From an uncultured Verrucomicrobiota bacterium (GTDB taxonomy: Bacteria; Verrucomicrobiota; Kiritimatiellia; RFP12; UBA1067): 26,536 nt of DNA. The translations under genes were made by a program, and so were the position numbers. Shown one piece after another: positions 8,716 to 18,044 of this stretch. The DNA lies in NCBI GenBank assembly GCA_937901395.1, contig CALCDB010000199.1, positions 1 to 26,536 on the forward strand. Direction: 5' to 3'. The stretch's first letter is position 1, and every line of letters begins with the position of its first letter. The notes beneath the pieces were generated by a model, which was given only the letters and a program-made list of their open reading frames with translations, had not been told where the DNA came from and made no database searches.

Positions 8716-11700
8716 ATGAAAAAGTCAATACTTGCATTATCGTTGATTGCGCTTGGTTTAAGCGCATTCGCTGGAGAGAAGATCGCGGAATATACGCTAC
8801 CTAATGTCAATGCGGAACTTATTGAAAGCACCGCTTGGCCGGGCAAGTATATGATCAACGCCGAAGGGCTTTTACAGCCGAGTGAACCCTTGGGCTCGCC
8901 TATGCTCCCTTATAAGACGCTTTCTTTTGCCGTCCCTAATGGGTATAGCTTTAAGGAAGTGAAAGTCGAGGCGGATTGGGAAGTTCTTTCGGAGAAGATC
9001 AAGATTCTCCCGATTCAAAAGCCGATACCAGTTTCGGAGAATCCCGAAAGGCCGGAATATGTCGAATCGACCGTCGAGGCGACGTATCCTGAAGCCATCG
9101 CTCAAGCACGGCCGATGAAAATAACCGGTCTTGATGTTATTGTTGTAAGTGTGACGCCGTTTAAGTATTGCGAGAAGACGGGGCTTTTGGAGAAAGCGAA
9201 GAATCTCAAGCTATCGGTTATCTTTACCGAAAAGCCGCGCTTGATGTCCTCCTTCTCCGCCTCGCCTTCATCTTCAACTCCTCTCGTCCACCCCGACTAC
9301 CTTGCCGCGACACTTTCGACGCTCGTTAACCCCGAAGATGCCGCACCCAAGGCCGAGCAATTAATGGCTGCGGCCGCCGGAACACAAGTTGACTACCTCA
9401 TGATCTCGCCGCCCGATTTGTACGAGACGTGGGAATGGTATATTGGCGAGCGCAAGAAAAATCATCCTACGCTCACTTTTGAGATTGTCAACACATACAA
9501 TATCTATAATACCTATCCCTTCAAGGGCTGGGTCAAGGATGGAGTAGAAACGACTGATGGCACATACGCAAACGCGGCCGAATCGATACACGCCTTCTTG
9601 ACGGCTTACAGTAGTGAACACGCGCTTAAATACGTCGTGCTTGGCGGCGCATGGCTTGATGTGAATGACAAGGATGCTGATGGCAAGCTCAATCGTCACT
9701 ATTTGCAGGACGGCACGGAAATTACCTACGCCAATGCCGTTCCTGGCGTGGTTATTCGCGTTCAGTATCATCCGCCGAGCGATCTCTTCTACGCTTGCGT
9801 CGAACGTTACAAAGACAACCCTGGACATCCTTGGGATCCTGACGGCGACGAGCTTTACGTAGAGCCGGATGAATTGCAGCACGTGAACTTGCAGGCGAAA
9901 TTCGCAGTTTCGCGTATGACGATGAAGCCCTTTACCTATAAAGGCGAAACGCTTAACCAGCATGAGGTCATTGAGAACTTCGTCAAGAAGGTAAACCGCG
10001 CCGAAGATCCGAAGTTCGTCGGTAACTTCAAGATGGGACTTGCGTCAGCACCTCTCAATTATACTCAGCGCAATTTGACGGATACGCAGATCGTCTTGCG
10101 CGAAGAAGAGGAGTTTTTCGATAACGTTCCCAATATGTACGACCCTGCCCATAGCTGGTTTTTCAGCGATGTCGGACCGGTCACGCGTCGTCATGCGAAA
10201 GAGATCATGGCGCCATACCATCCGATCATCGACGCGATTGGCTTTCACGAGCCCGACACCGTCTCGCACAATTCCTCGAAGCAGTGGGCTTTTAACGACT
10301 TCTATCGCTACGACCGTGAGACGGGCTCCAACAATGGACACGGTTCGGGAACAAGCGCGGCGCTATTCAGCGCCAATAAATTCATAACCGAGCCCGGTCT
10401 TACCAAAATCAATGTCGTAGGCATTTCGTGCAATACCGGACATCCCGATCTTTTCTCCAACAAAAATGGCAAGTCCGTCGCAGACGTCAGTTTGGGTGAG
10501 GCGGGATGCGCGAATATCACTGAAACTGGCGGCTTTATCGCGTCTATGAATAATTCGCGCGTGGGCTTAAGCTACTTCGAGACGAGGAGATTGGACGGCG
10601 CTGGGATTTCGGAGCGTATGCACTACAATATGTGCATTAACGTCGCGAAAGGAATGACCGCGGGCGAGGCCTGGCTCAGGGCGGTAACGAAGTATCTCGA
10701 AGATTCCCAGCCGAAGAACGATCCCAATAACATCAATCCCGCGCAAGGCGGAACCTACTGTATGGCGGAGGAAATGCTCTACGGCGATCCGCTCATCAAG
10801 ATCGTCGATATCTACGACTATACTTGGAATGGCGGCAATTCCGGCACGTGGGATATGACGAGCGAGAACTGGACGAAGGACGGCAGCGCCTCCACCTTCT
10901 ACCACGCCAACAACATCAACTTCAATGTTTCGGGCAATACTTCAATTACCCTCGACCCCAACAGAATTCCTACTGAGCTCAACCGCACCACGCTTCCTTA
11001 TGGTGGTATGAGGATGAACATCACTCAAGGTAATGACGATACCTTCTCGCTCGGTGGTACGGGATGGCTCAGGCTCATGAACAACCTCAATGTTTCCGGC
11101 GGCACCTTGGAGATCGGCGTTTCCGGCGGCGTAGGCGGCGTTGATAAAACGGAAAATGATAGAGGTGAAGTCAGCGTTACTGCGAATGGTGGCATTATTT
11201 TCGCAAACACCGGTAAGCTCGTTCTCAATAACAACAATTCGGGAAGCAAATACTACTTTATCAACGGCGTTAAGAATGCGAGCGAAATCGCCTTTAAGGG
11301 CGGTGGCGCGATTTTGGAGTTGGGCGGACTCGACTCGACCTTGGAGACGCTTTCATTCGAGGGTATAAGTAGCGCTGTTTCGGCGGGCAACGTCCTTCGC
11401 ACCAACATGAACAAGACCAAGGGCGAACTCGTTCGCTTCCTGCCGCTTTCCTTGAAGAGCATCGCGCTCACCCTTGAAACTTACGAAGCGTTCTTTGGTT
11501 ACACCGGCGAGACGATCGCGACGCTCGAAGACGCGACCCTTACCTTCCGTCAGAATCGTTGGCGCGGAGCGAAAGACAATAAGGGTAATAATTATGCGGA
11601 GCGCGTCAACAAGAAACTCGTGATGAAAGACTCCACCCTCGCAGTTGATGCGACGGAAGACTTCTATCTCGATAACGCGACAATTGAGATGAGCGGGAAT

Positions 11701-14700
11701 TGTCGCTTCGTGACGATGAACGAAGGCAAGTTCAATTTAATTGGCACGACGACTGTTCGTCTCGCCGAAGGGGCGATTTGCCGGCTCGATGCGGACTTTA
11801 ATGCAGGAACGGATGGGAAGCTCGTCTTTACTGGTCCTGGGCGTGTTATCGTTGGACTTTCTGATGGACCGGCAGGAGCGATTCGCGTCGAGGGCGGAGC
11901 GACCTTGGAGATGGAGCTATTTATGTTCTCTCGGCTCTCGCGGCTTGAACTTGCCGATGGAACGACGATTGTCCTGCCGTATCAGGAGAACAACTTCTTC
12001 CAGGTTATTCCGATTACGGGCGAGATGGTGGTTGAAGGCGAGCTCGTCATCAAGGTCAAGGATGAGAATGCTGAGGAAGGCGAGATCATCGCCGAGCACA
12101 CTCCGACTGGCTCAATCTTCCAATTTGGATCGCTATTGGAGTGGGCCAGCGCGGATGGCGTGTGGTCGCTTGATAAGAACATCAAGCCATGGATTAAAAA
12201 CGACGAATCGGCGGCGTTCGATCTCGCCGAGCGCGTGTACTTCCCCGATATCGAGGGCGGAGTGGCGACGGTGCGGCTCGCGATGGCGCTTGAAAAGCCC
12301 TTTATCTGTTTCGGAAACAAGACAACGCACTATACATTCACTTGCGCCGATAATGCGCCAGAGACGACCCTTATTTTCGACTCGCTTACTATCGGCGGCT
12401 GGACGCACTTTACCTTCCCGCTTACTTTCGAGAAATCGCTTATTGTTTCCGGCGGTAACTTCGAGGGCGGCGAGGTTGTTTCGCCGGTCGTTGAAGTGGC
12501 GGAAGGCGGCGTATTTGAGGCGACGATGCTTCATGGTAGAGGCGATAATCGCAGCGAAGTAACGGTCTCCGAAAGAGGCGCCTTTACCTTGCAAGGTTCG
12601 CACAAGATGAGCCTCGTTCTTGGAAAGGGCGCTTACCTTAAAGCGGAGAATGAAAAGCACCTTGATTGGAACGCAACGACCGAAATTACTTGGCCAGAAG
12701 ATGGCTCGAAGGTGAAAATCGACGTTAGCGAGTTTACGCCGCCCGAAACCCCGCAAACGATTATCAGCGGCGTAGGATATACTTGGACGATGCAAGATTT
12801 GCGCAAGCTGGAAGTCGAAGGAAACACTTGCTCGCTCGCAGTTCAAGACGGAGCGCTTTGCTTAGTTAAGAGTGACGGTATTGCCTCGCCCTATACGATG
12901 ACAGTCAATTCGGCGAATCTTAACTGGGACGACGCCGCATGGTCGGGCAATGGTACGGCGTTTACGAAAAAGTGGAGCGAATCCTATCTCGATTGGACGG
13001 CGAATGGCGTGATTACGGTTGCCCAAGATGGCGCCGTGTTGACGCTCGACAAGCCGGCTCGCTTCGACACCTTGACCTTCGTGCCGGCGGACGACTCGGT
13101 GAAGAACTTTACTTTCACGATTGCAGAGGGTGGAGAGCTCAAGGCGCGCGAAGTCCACTTCGAGGGATTCGGGGGAGTCGTAACCGTAAACGACCTTGAA
13201 CTTGAAGAAGGCGAGCTTTACACTTCAACCGTGATGCACCTCAAGGGCGCTTCGAGCGGCATCTTGAGAAGTGGCGGCAACGATACCATCTATATTTACG
13301 AGCCGTCGGAGAAATGGGTGCTCGGCGAAGGCGCGCAGGGCTTCCTCTATTTCGCGATTACCGATCGCGTCAAGGCCGTTCGTCAGAAGGTTCTGGTCAT
13401 CGACGAGGAGTCGGAATGGCCGATTGGCGGACTGGATGTAGCGCTATTCCAGCCAAATCCAATTGATAGAGCCGAGGACTTCTTTATCGCGCGCGAGGGC
13501 GCTTACGTCTATATTGTTCCGCCGGAAGTTCACGCCTTCCCGACGGCGGGAACGACGGAGTGGACGGCGCTTCAATGGTACGCCTACGATGGAAGCGAGG
13601 CGACGATTTCCGATTGGAATGATATTTACGCCGCTCGCCTCGAATCGCAATCGAACGACGCGATCGTGCTGATGGATGCTTGTGCAAAAGATCAACTTAC
13701 CATTGGACCTGTGGAGACGACTTCGGTGATTACGGTAATGCTGAAGGCGGTCGAGGGCTCGTCGGTGATCTTGCCGGGTCAAATCACGATGAACGCACCG
13801 GCGACGGTAAAAGGCGACCTGCTCCCAACCTTCAATTACGTCAGGGGCGCAGGCAAACTCACGCTGGATACGGGCGCGACAACGACGCTTACCTTAAACT
13901 CCAACTTCTCGCCCGTCGAAGATGGACAAGTCGAACTCAAGGCGGGCACGAAGATCGTCCTTCGCCATACGATTTATTATATTGCTCCAAGCGCGAATTG
14001 GAGCGGACTTACTGGCGATGGCGATGTGGCAATTGTTGCGGACGGAAATTTCCGCTTTGTCGTTCCAGTCCCCGAGAAAATGTTTGCTTCGACACTCAGT
14101 CTTGAGCTTCAAAGCGAACTTGAATACCTCTTTGATCGCGGGGCTTATACGATGGAGGTCTCGAACTTGAGCGGCGCCGGCATCTTGGGTAACGGCAAGA
14201 TGACGCAGAATGAGTTTGTGCAACGGTGTTCGGGCGATGGCGCGACAGCCACTCGGGTCTCTGGCAATCGTATTTTGAGAACCACTCAGACGCGCATAAG
14301 CGAGTGGAGCGGTACGCTTGCGCCAGGGATGAGTCTCTTCAGTTGGTTTGTCACCGAGAAACTTGTCGTCGCCGGTGGTGCGAGTGCGCCGTCTGTCAAT
14401 CGTCGACTCGTTTATTCTGGCAATTCTACCAGTAGTCATGCTCTTGATATCGAGTCGAGCGGATGCTTGGAATTGAACGGCTTCTGGAATGGCGACATTA
14501 ACAACAACGGCCTACTCATTTTCGGGCGCAATGGACGAGTCAACGGAGATGGCAATTTGAAGGGCTCTGGCTATATCACGACCGATAACGACGTCATCGA
14601 CCTTGCTGCACGGCCGGAACTCGCCTCGAAGTACAAGCTTTATTCGGGTACGGAAGGCACGATTAAGTTCAAGGTTGATTCGTTTGCGACGAAAACCAAT

Positions 14701-17700
14701 GTCATTCAAGTACCGAACGGCTTTGCGCTGGGCGAGAAGCCGCTCGTAATGCTCGCGGTTGTCGGCGAGGGCGCGAACGAGGAATTGCGTTGGAAGGAAG
14801 TTGCGCTTAACGATATCGAAAACGGCTATCTCGTTTGGAAGACGCAAGGCGAGGAAATTGGTCCGCTTACCCTTACTCTCGCCGCTGGGGAGAATGACTT
14901 TAATACGCTCGTTGGAAGATTCCACGCGAGCGGAGTATCGGAGATTATCTTTAATGGCGCGGCAGGCGGCGACTCGTCGATAGCGATTCAAGATCAACTT
15001 AGCTCGTATACGGGGTCGTTGACCTTGAAAAATGGCGCAACGATTAAGGGACTTTCGCCTCTCATGGCTTCGCTTAATACGAAGCCGTCGGGTAAGCTCG
15101 TCTTCACCTTACAGGATATTTCGACCACGCAAGACCTTATCAACATTCCAAGCGACTTTGATTACAAGGCGGATGATTTCGCGGTCGAGGTCGTAGGACC
15201 GAACGGCGAGACGAACCCGATGGGCACTTGGACGAAGAGCGTCAATAAGCTAATCTATAAGGTAGTGGATGTTGAAGGTGATGTAACGGTAGGGTTTAAG
15301 TTTGATGGTAATGCTACGAGCTGGGGCACTAACCCAATCGGCACGATTGACAATTATTCGGAGAGCAGCTATGCATTAACGCGTGACGGTTACGGCATCA
15401 ATACGCTGCAGAATCCATACGGCGGCACCAACCTCTACCTTGGCGACACGACTGATTGGTCGTTTGTTTGGTGTGTGCGGCTCGCGCCAACGGTTAACGG
15501 CGCACACTTCTCGCTCGGCACGAAGAGCGGAGGCGGTCTTGCGCTCACGACGGTCGATGCGAATCATGCCGCGCTCAGTCGTTGGAAAGGCGGGACTGCC
15601 GCCGAGAAATTGTTTACGGTCGAAGTTCCTTCGGCAACTTCGCGCTTCTATTCCTATGCGGTAACTTATCGTGCGGGACGCTATACCTTCTATGCTAACG
15701 GCGAAGAGGTTGGAAGTTGCTCTGAGCTTGAAGGCGCGACGGCGCTTGCAAGCAAGGTGAATTGGCAGCTCTTTAGCATTCATGGCGGCAACGTCAACAA
15801 TATCGCGACCAGTAGCGGCGGCGTTATTGACGACGTGCGCGCGTACGATGTCGCGTTGACCCCGGCGGCGATCAAGGCGTTGGCGGACGAGTTCCCGCCT
15901 TGGCCGGATATGATTGCCACGGTCGCTGGCGAGGTTGTCGAGCGCAATGTAAACGACTTTTACGTGGATGGGCAAATCGGCAATATCTGCATTTCGGGCG
16001 ATGGTACGCTACGCTTGGTTGGCGTCGGCGAGGCGCGGCTTTGCCAGATTGACAATCAGTCGCGGCTCGTGATTGCGGACGGGGTTACGGTTCGCGTTAC
16101 GATCAACAACGGCAACCCCAACCCGCTTAATGGACATGAAGTAGTCGTCGAGCATGGCGGACGACTCGTATTCGAGCATGCGGACGACGTTACCGCGCTC
16201 GCGAACTGCGACCTCAGTAACATCACCGGTGAAGGTACGGTCGAGTTCTTGGCGACAGTAGCAGATAGGTATATTTATCCGCCGACGAACTCTTTCGCCG
16301 GAACGCTCTCTTTCTGCAACAATACGACCATCTTTCTCGGGCCATACTGGAACTCGTCGCGTCCATTCAAGGTAACGAACTTGAGCGGAAGTGGTACTTT
16401 CCGTTACGATACGCCAAAAACCGCTGGCCGTAGATATATGGAAGTAACCCAAACGGAGAATACCGTCTTCGCTGGCGTCATTACCGATGGACCCGACAAT
16501 GTAGGCGGTGGATATACGGTGACCGTCAAGAGCGACGGAGAGACGGCGACGGACAAGAAATCGCTTACGCTCTCGCTACTGACGGATGCCAGTGGACTCG
16601 ATAAAGTCATCGTTGATTCAACTGGTTGCCTCTTGGTGAAGAAAAATGCATCGCTCGGGGCGGCCGAGATTACCAATAACGGCCTCCTCGTCTTCTCGCC
16701 GCAGCCGAACGAAGACATTCGGCTTAATGCCTTTACTTTCAATAGCGACTCTACGATTCATAGCACGATTGCGCTTTCTGGCAACGGAACGCTCTTTATT
16801 CCGCTTAACAGCAAGCACTTCCTTGCGTCTTCGCCAGTCGGCGTTATTGACGTTTTGGGTTCGGAAGGAAAGACGGGAGTGTTGTCGCTCATTCGCGTGG
16901 AGAATAAATTCAAGTTCTTGAAAAATGTTTTCCGCGTGTCGGGTGCGCTCGAAGGAAAGGAACTTGCGGTTTCCGGCGGATGGCTCTGCGCGGCGGCCAA
17001 TGCGGTACCTGGCGGTACGGCGTGGTCCACGGAGAGCGGCGAATGGACGGCGAGTGGCTTTAATAATGGAACTGGATCGACGAGCGGCGGCGCGGTGAGC
17101 TTTGAAGATGCAGTTTCAACGCAAAGCGGCGGACTTGTGGATGCGGTCGCGATTACGGTCAACTCAGCGGTTTCGGCGTTGCAGATGAACTTCAATTCGA
17201 CTTTGACGTCCTATACCTTCACGGGTTCCGGGTCGATTGATTCGGCCAAGTTCACCTTCATTGATGGTGGCGCGCCGGTAGTTTTGAATGGAGTGACGCT
17301 CACGCAAAGTTCGATTGAACTTGTCGTTCCCACTTCGGTCGCGGTTGGAACTCGGCTGATTACGTGGAGCACGCCCTATGAGAATACTTTCACCAGCGCT
17401 TCGCTCAATGCCGCTGGACTTACTCTCGAAAAGCGTGACAATGGACTTTATGTCGTCGAACAGCCAGTAGATCTTGACACTATCTATCGCCATTTCAACG
17501 ACGTAGGACAGGACTACAAGGTTAACGATCTTGGTGCGAGTACGTCGCCAATTACGATTGCTTGCTCGGTCAAAGCGTCTGCGGCAAATGAAGTGCTTTG
17601 GTCCGAGACGTTGACTATAAATAGTAATACGATGCGGATTGGACTTGTTACAGGAGACACGCCAAGAAAGATTAAATTATTCTTTGACTACATGAGTAAT

Positions 17701-18024
17701 CCTCGTACTTATCCTTGTAATGAAATCGTGGTTCCATACGCCGAACTTCAAACTCATACCTATATCATTACCTATGATAATACGGTTAAGGTTTGGAAGC
17801 TTTATGTTGATGGTGTGGAGCAAGGGGTTTCGGTGGAAAAAGAGATGGCGTTCTTCTATAATGGCGCAACCTACAACTACACTCATACGGTAGGCGAAAA
17901 TGCCACGATTGACGATTGGCGGCTTTATACGCGCGTGCTGAATACTTCGGAAATCAAGGCCTATACGGAACTGTTCCCGAAGACGCCGGTGATTCATCTC
18001 GCTCCGCGTATTATGGTTAGATAA
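8716..18024 (+). CDS. Giant gingipain-like (C25) protease with beta-helix stalk and two LamG domains
   Basis: 3102 aa. The signal peptide is about residues 1-19 ('SILALSLIALGLSAFA'). Residues of about 20-215 resemble the C25 propeptide ('SPMLPYKTLSFAVPNGY', 'VIVVSVTPFKY'). The catalytic domain (about 226-700) runs from 'YLMISPPDLYETW' through 'PPSDLFYACVE', an Asp-rich loop 'DPDGDELYVEPDE', 'NNGHGSG' (His542) and 'VVGISCNTG' (Cys572) to 'AEEMLYGDPLIKI'. The His-Cys spacing of 30 is close to that of Porphyromonas gingipains. From 'WNGGNSGTW' (704) a long beta-solenoid with autotransporter-like repeats follows. A LamG domain sits at about 2190-2395, and a second, C-terminal one at about 2920-3085. 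The protein ends 'LAPRIMVR'. No T9SS C-terminal domain or autotransporter barrel was recognised. It is a probable surface endopeptidase on a stalk. The family call is strong; substrate and export route are unknown. Confidence 0.9.
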   Translation: MKKSILALSLIALGLSAFAGEKIAEYTLPNVNAELIESTAWPGKYMINAEGLLQPSEPLGSPMLPYKTLSFAVPNGYSFKEVKVEADWEVLSEKIKILPIQKPIPVSENPERPEYVESTVEATYPEAIAQARPMKITGLDVIVVSVTPFKYCEKTGLLEKAKNLKLSVIFTEKPRLMSSFSASPSSSTPLVHPDYLAATLSTLVNPEDAAPKAEQLMAAAAGTQVDYLMISPPDLYETWEWYIGERKKNHPTLTFEIVNTYNIYNTYPFKGWVKDGVETTDGTYANAAESIHAFLTAYSSEHALKYVVLGGAWLDVNDKDADGKLNRHYLQDGTEITYANAVPGVVIRVQYHPPSDLFYACVERYKDNPGHPWDPDGDELYVEPDELQHVNLQAKFAVSRMTMKPFTYKGETLNQHEVIENFVKKVNRAEDPKFVGNFKMGLASAPLNYTQRNLTDTQIVLREEEEFFDNVPNMYDPAHSWFFSDVGPVTRRHAKEIMAPYHPIIDAIGFHEPDTVSHNSSKQWAFNDFYRYDRETGSNNGHGSGTSAALFSANKFITEPGLTKINVVGISCNTGHPDLFSNKNGKSVADVSLGEAGCANITETGGFIASMNNSRVGLSYFETRRLDGAGISERMHYNMCINVAKGMTAGEAWLRAVTKYLEDSQPKNDPNNINPAQGGTYCMAEEMLYGDPLIKIVDIYDYTWNGGNSGTWDMTSENWTKDGSASTFYHANNINFNVSGNTSITLDPNRIPTELNRTTLPYGGMRMNITQGNDDTFSLGGTGWLRLMNNLNVSGGTLEIGVSGGVGGVDKTENDRGEVSVTANGGIIFANTGKLVLNNNNSGSKYYFINGVKNASEIAFKGGGAILELGGLDSTLETLSFEGISSAVSAGNVLRTNMNKTKGELVRFLPLSLKSIALTLETYEAFFGYTGETIATLEDATLTFRQNRWRGAKDNKGNNYAERVNKKLVMKDSTLAVDATEDFYLDNATIEMSGNCRFVTMNEGKFNLIGTTTVRLAEGAICRLDADFNAGTDGKLVFTGPGRVIVGLSDGPAGAIRVEGGATLEMELFMFSRLSRLELADGTTIVLPYQENNFFQVIPITGEMVVEGELVIKVKDENAEEGEIIAEHTPTGSIFQFGSLLEWASADGVWSLDKNIKPWIKNDESAAFDLAERVYFPDIEGGVATVRLAMALEKPFICFGNKTTHYTFTCADNAPETTLIFDSLTIGGWTHFTFPLTFEKSLIVSGGNFEGGEVVSPVVEVAEGGVFEATMLHGRGDNRSEVTVSERGAFTLQGSHKMSLVLGKGAYLKAENEKHLDWNATTEITWPEDGSKVKIDVSEFTPPETPQTIISGVGYTWTMQDLRKLEVEGNTCSLAVQDGALCLVKSDGIASPYTMTVNSANLNWDDAAWSGNGTAFTKKWSESYLDWTANGVITVAQDGAVLTLDKPARFDTLTFVPADDSVKNFTFTIAEGGELKAREVHFEGFGGVVTVNDLELEEGELYTSTVMHLKGASSGILRSGGNDTIYIYEPSEKWVLGEGAQGFLYFAITDRVKAVRQKVLVIDEESEWPIGGLDVALFQPNPIDRAEDFFIAREGAYVYIVPPEVHAFPTAGTTEWTALQWYAYDGSEATISDWNDIYAARLESQSNDAIVLMDACAKDQLTIGPVETTSVITVMLKAVEGSSVILPGQITMNAPATVKGDLLPTFNYVRGAGKLTLDTGATTTLTLNSNFSPVEDGQVELKAGTKIVLRHTIYYIAPSANWSGLTGDGDVAIVADGNFRFVVPVPEKMFASTLSLELQSELEYLFDRGAYTMEVSNLSGAGILGNGKMTQNEFVQRCSGDGATATRVSGNRILRTTQTRISEWSGTLAPGMSLFSWFVTEKLVVAGGASAPSVNRRLVYSGNSTSSHALDIESSGCLELNGFWNGDINNNGLLIFGRNGRVNGDGNLKGSGYITTDNDVIDLAARPELASKYKLYSGTEGTIKFKVDSFATKTNVIQVPNGFALGEKPLVMLAVVGEGANEELRWKEVALNDIENGYLVWKTQGEEIGPLTLTLAAGENDFNTLVGRFHASGVSEIIFNGAAGGDSSIAIQDQLSSYTGSLTLKNGATIKGLSPLMASLNTKPSGKLVFTLQDISTTQDLINIPSDFDYKADDFAVEVVGPNGETNPMGTWTKSVNKLIYKVVDVEGDVTVGFKFDGNATSWGTNPIGTIDNYSESSYALTRDGYGINTLQNPYGGTNLYLGDTTDWSFVWCVRLAPTVNGAHFSLGTKSGGGLALTTVDANHAALSRWKGGTAAEKLFTVEVPSATSRFYSYAVTYRAGRYTFYANGEEVGSCSELEGATALASKVNWQLFSIHGGNVNNIATSSGGVIDDVRAYDVALTPAAIKALADEFPPWPDMIATVAGEVVERNVNDFYVDGQIGNICISGDGTLRLVGVGEARLCQIDNQSRLVIADGVTVRVTINNGNPNPLNGHEVVVEHGGRLVFEHADDVTALANCDLSNITGEGTVEFLATVADRYIYPPTNSFAGTLSFCNNTTIFLGPYWNSSRPFKVTNLSGSGTFRYDTPKTAGRRYMEVTQTENTVFAGVITDGPDNVGGGYTVTVKSDGETATDKKSLTLSLLTDASGLDKVIVDSTGCLLVKKNASLGAAEITNNGLLVFSPQPNEDIRLNAFTFNSDSTIHSTIALSGNGTLFIPLNSKHFLASSPVGVIDVLGSEGKTGVLSLIRVENKFKFLKNVFRVSGALEGKELAVSGGWLCAAANAVPGGTAWSTESGEWTASGFNNGTGSTSGGAVSFEDAVSTQSGGLVDAVAITVNSAVSALQMNFNSTLTSYTFTGSGSIDSAKFTFIDGGAPVVLNGVTLTQSSIELVVPTSVAVGTRLITWSTPYENTFTSASLNAAGLTLEKRDNGLYVVEQPVDLDTIYRHFNDVGQDYKVNDLGASTSPITIACSVKASAANEVLWSETLTINSNTMRIGLVTGDTPRKIKLFFDYMSNPRTYPCNEIVVPYAELQTHTYIITYDNTVKVWKLYVDGVEQGVSVEKEMAFFYNGATYNYTHTVGENATIDDWRLYTRVLNTSEIKAYTELFPKTPVIHLAPRIMVR
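8740..8842 (+). repeat. 103-bp perfect direct repeat, copy A (N-terminal module)
   Basis: These 103 bases are identical to 18069-18171, including all synonymous positions. They encode the last part of the signal peptide and the mature start ('GEKIAEYTLPNVNAELIE' and following). Identity ends abruptly at the STAWP codons. Upstream only a few differences occur back to the ATG, whereas downstream the paralogs differ in many residues and most third positions. Confidence 0.95.
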
Positions 18025-18030
18025 ACATTT

Positions 18031-18036
18031 AAGAAG
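18031..18036 (+). promoter_or_regulatory. Weak Shine-Dalgarno that decides the start of the second giant gene
   Basis: AAGAAG lies 8 nt before ATG 18045. A GTG at 18036 would overlap this site and add three residues (M-S-I) before the conserved start. The ATG gives 'MRKSVLALSL', matching 'MKKSILALSL' of the paralog, so the ATG is preferred. Confidence 0.55.
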
Positions 18037-18044
18037 TGTCAATT

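Noticed and set aside
18036..18044. GTG at 18036 as the start of the second giant gene
   Set aside because: It would overlap the likely ribosome site and add three residues absent from the paralog; ATG 18045 aligns with the paralog start.
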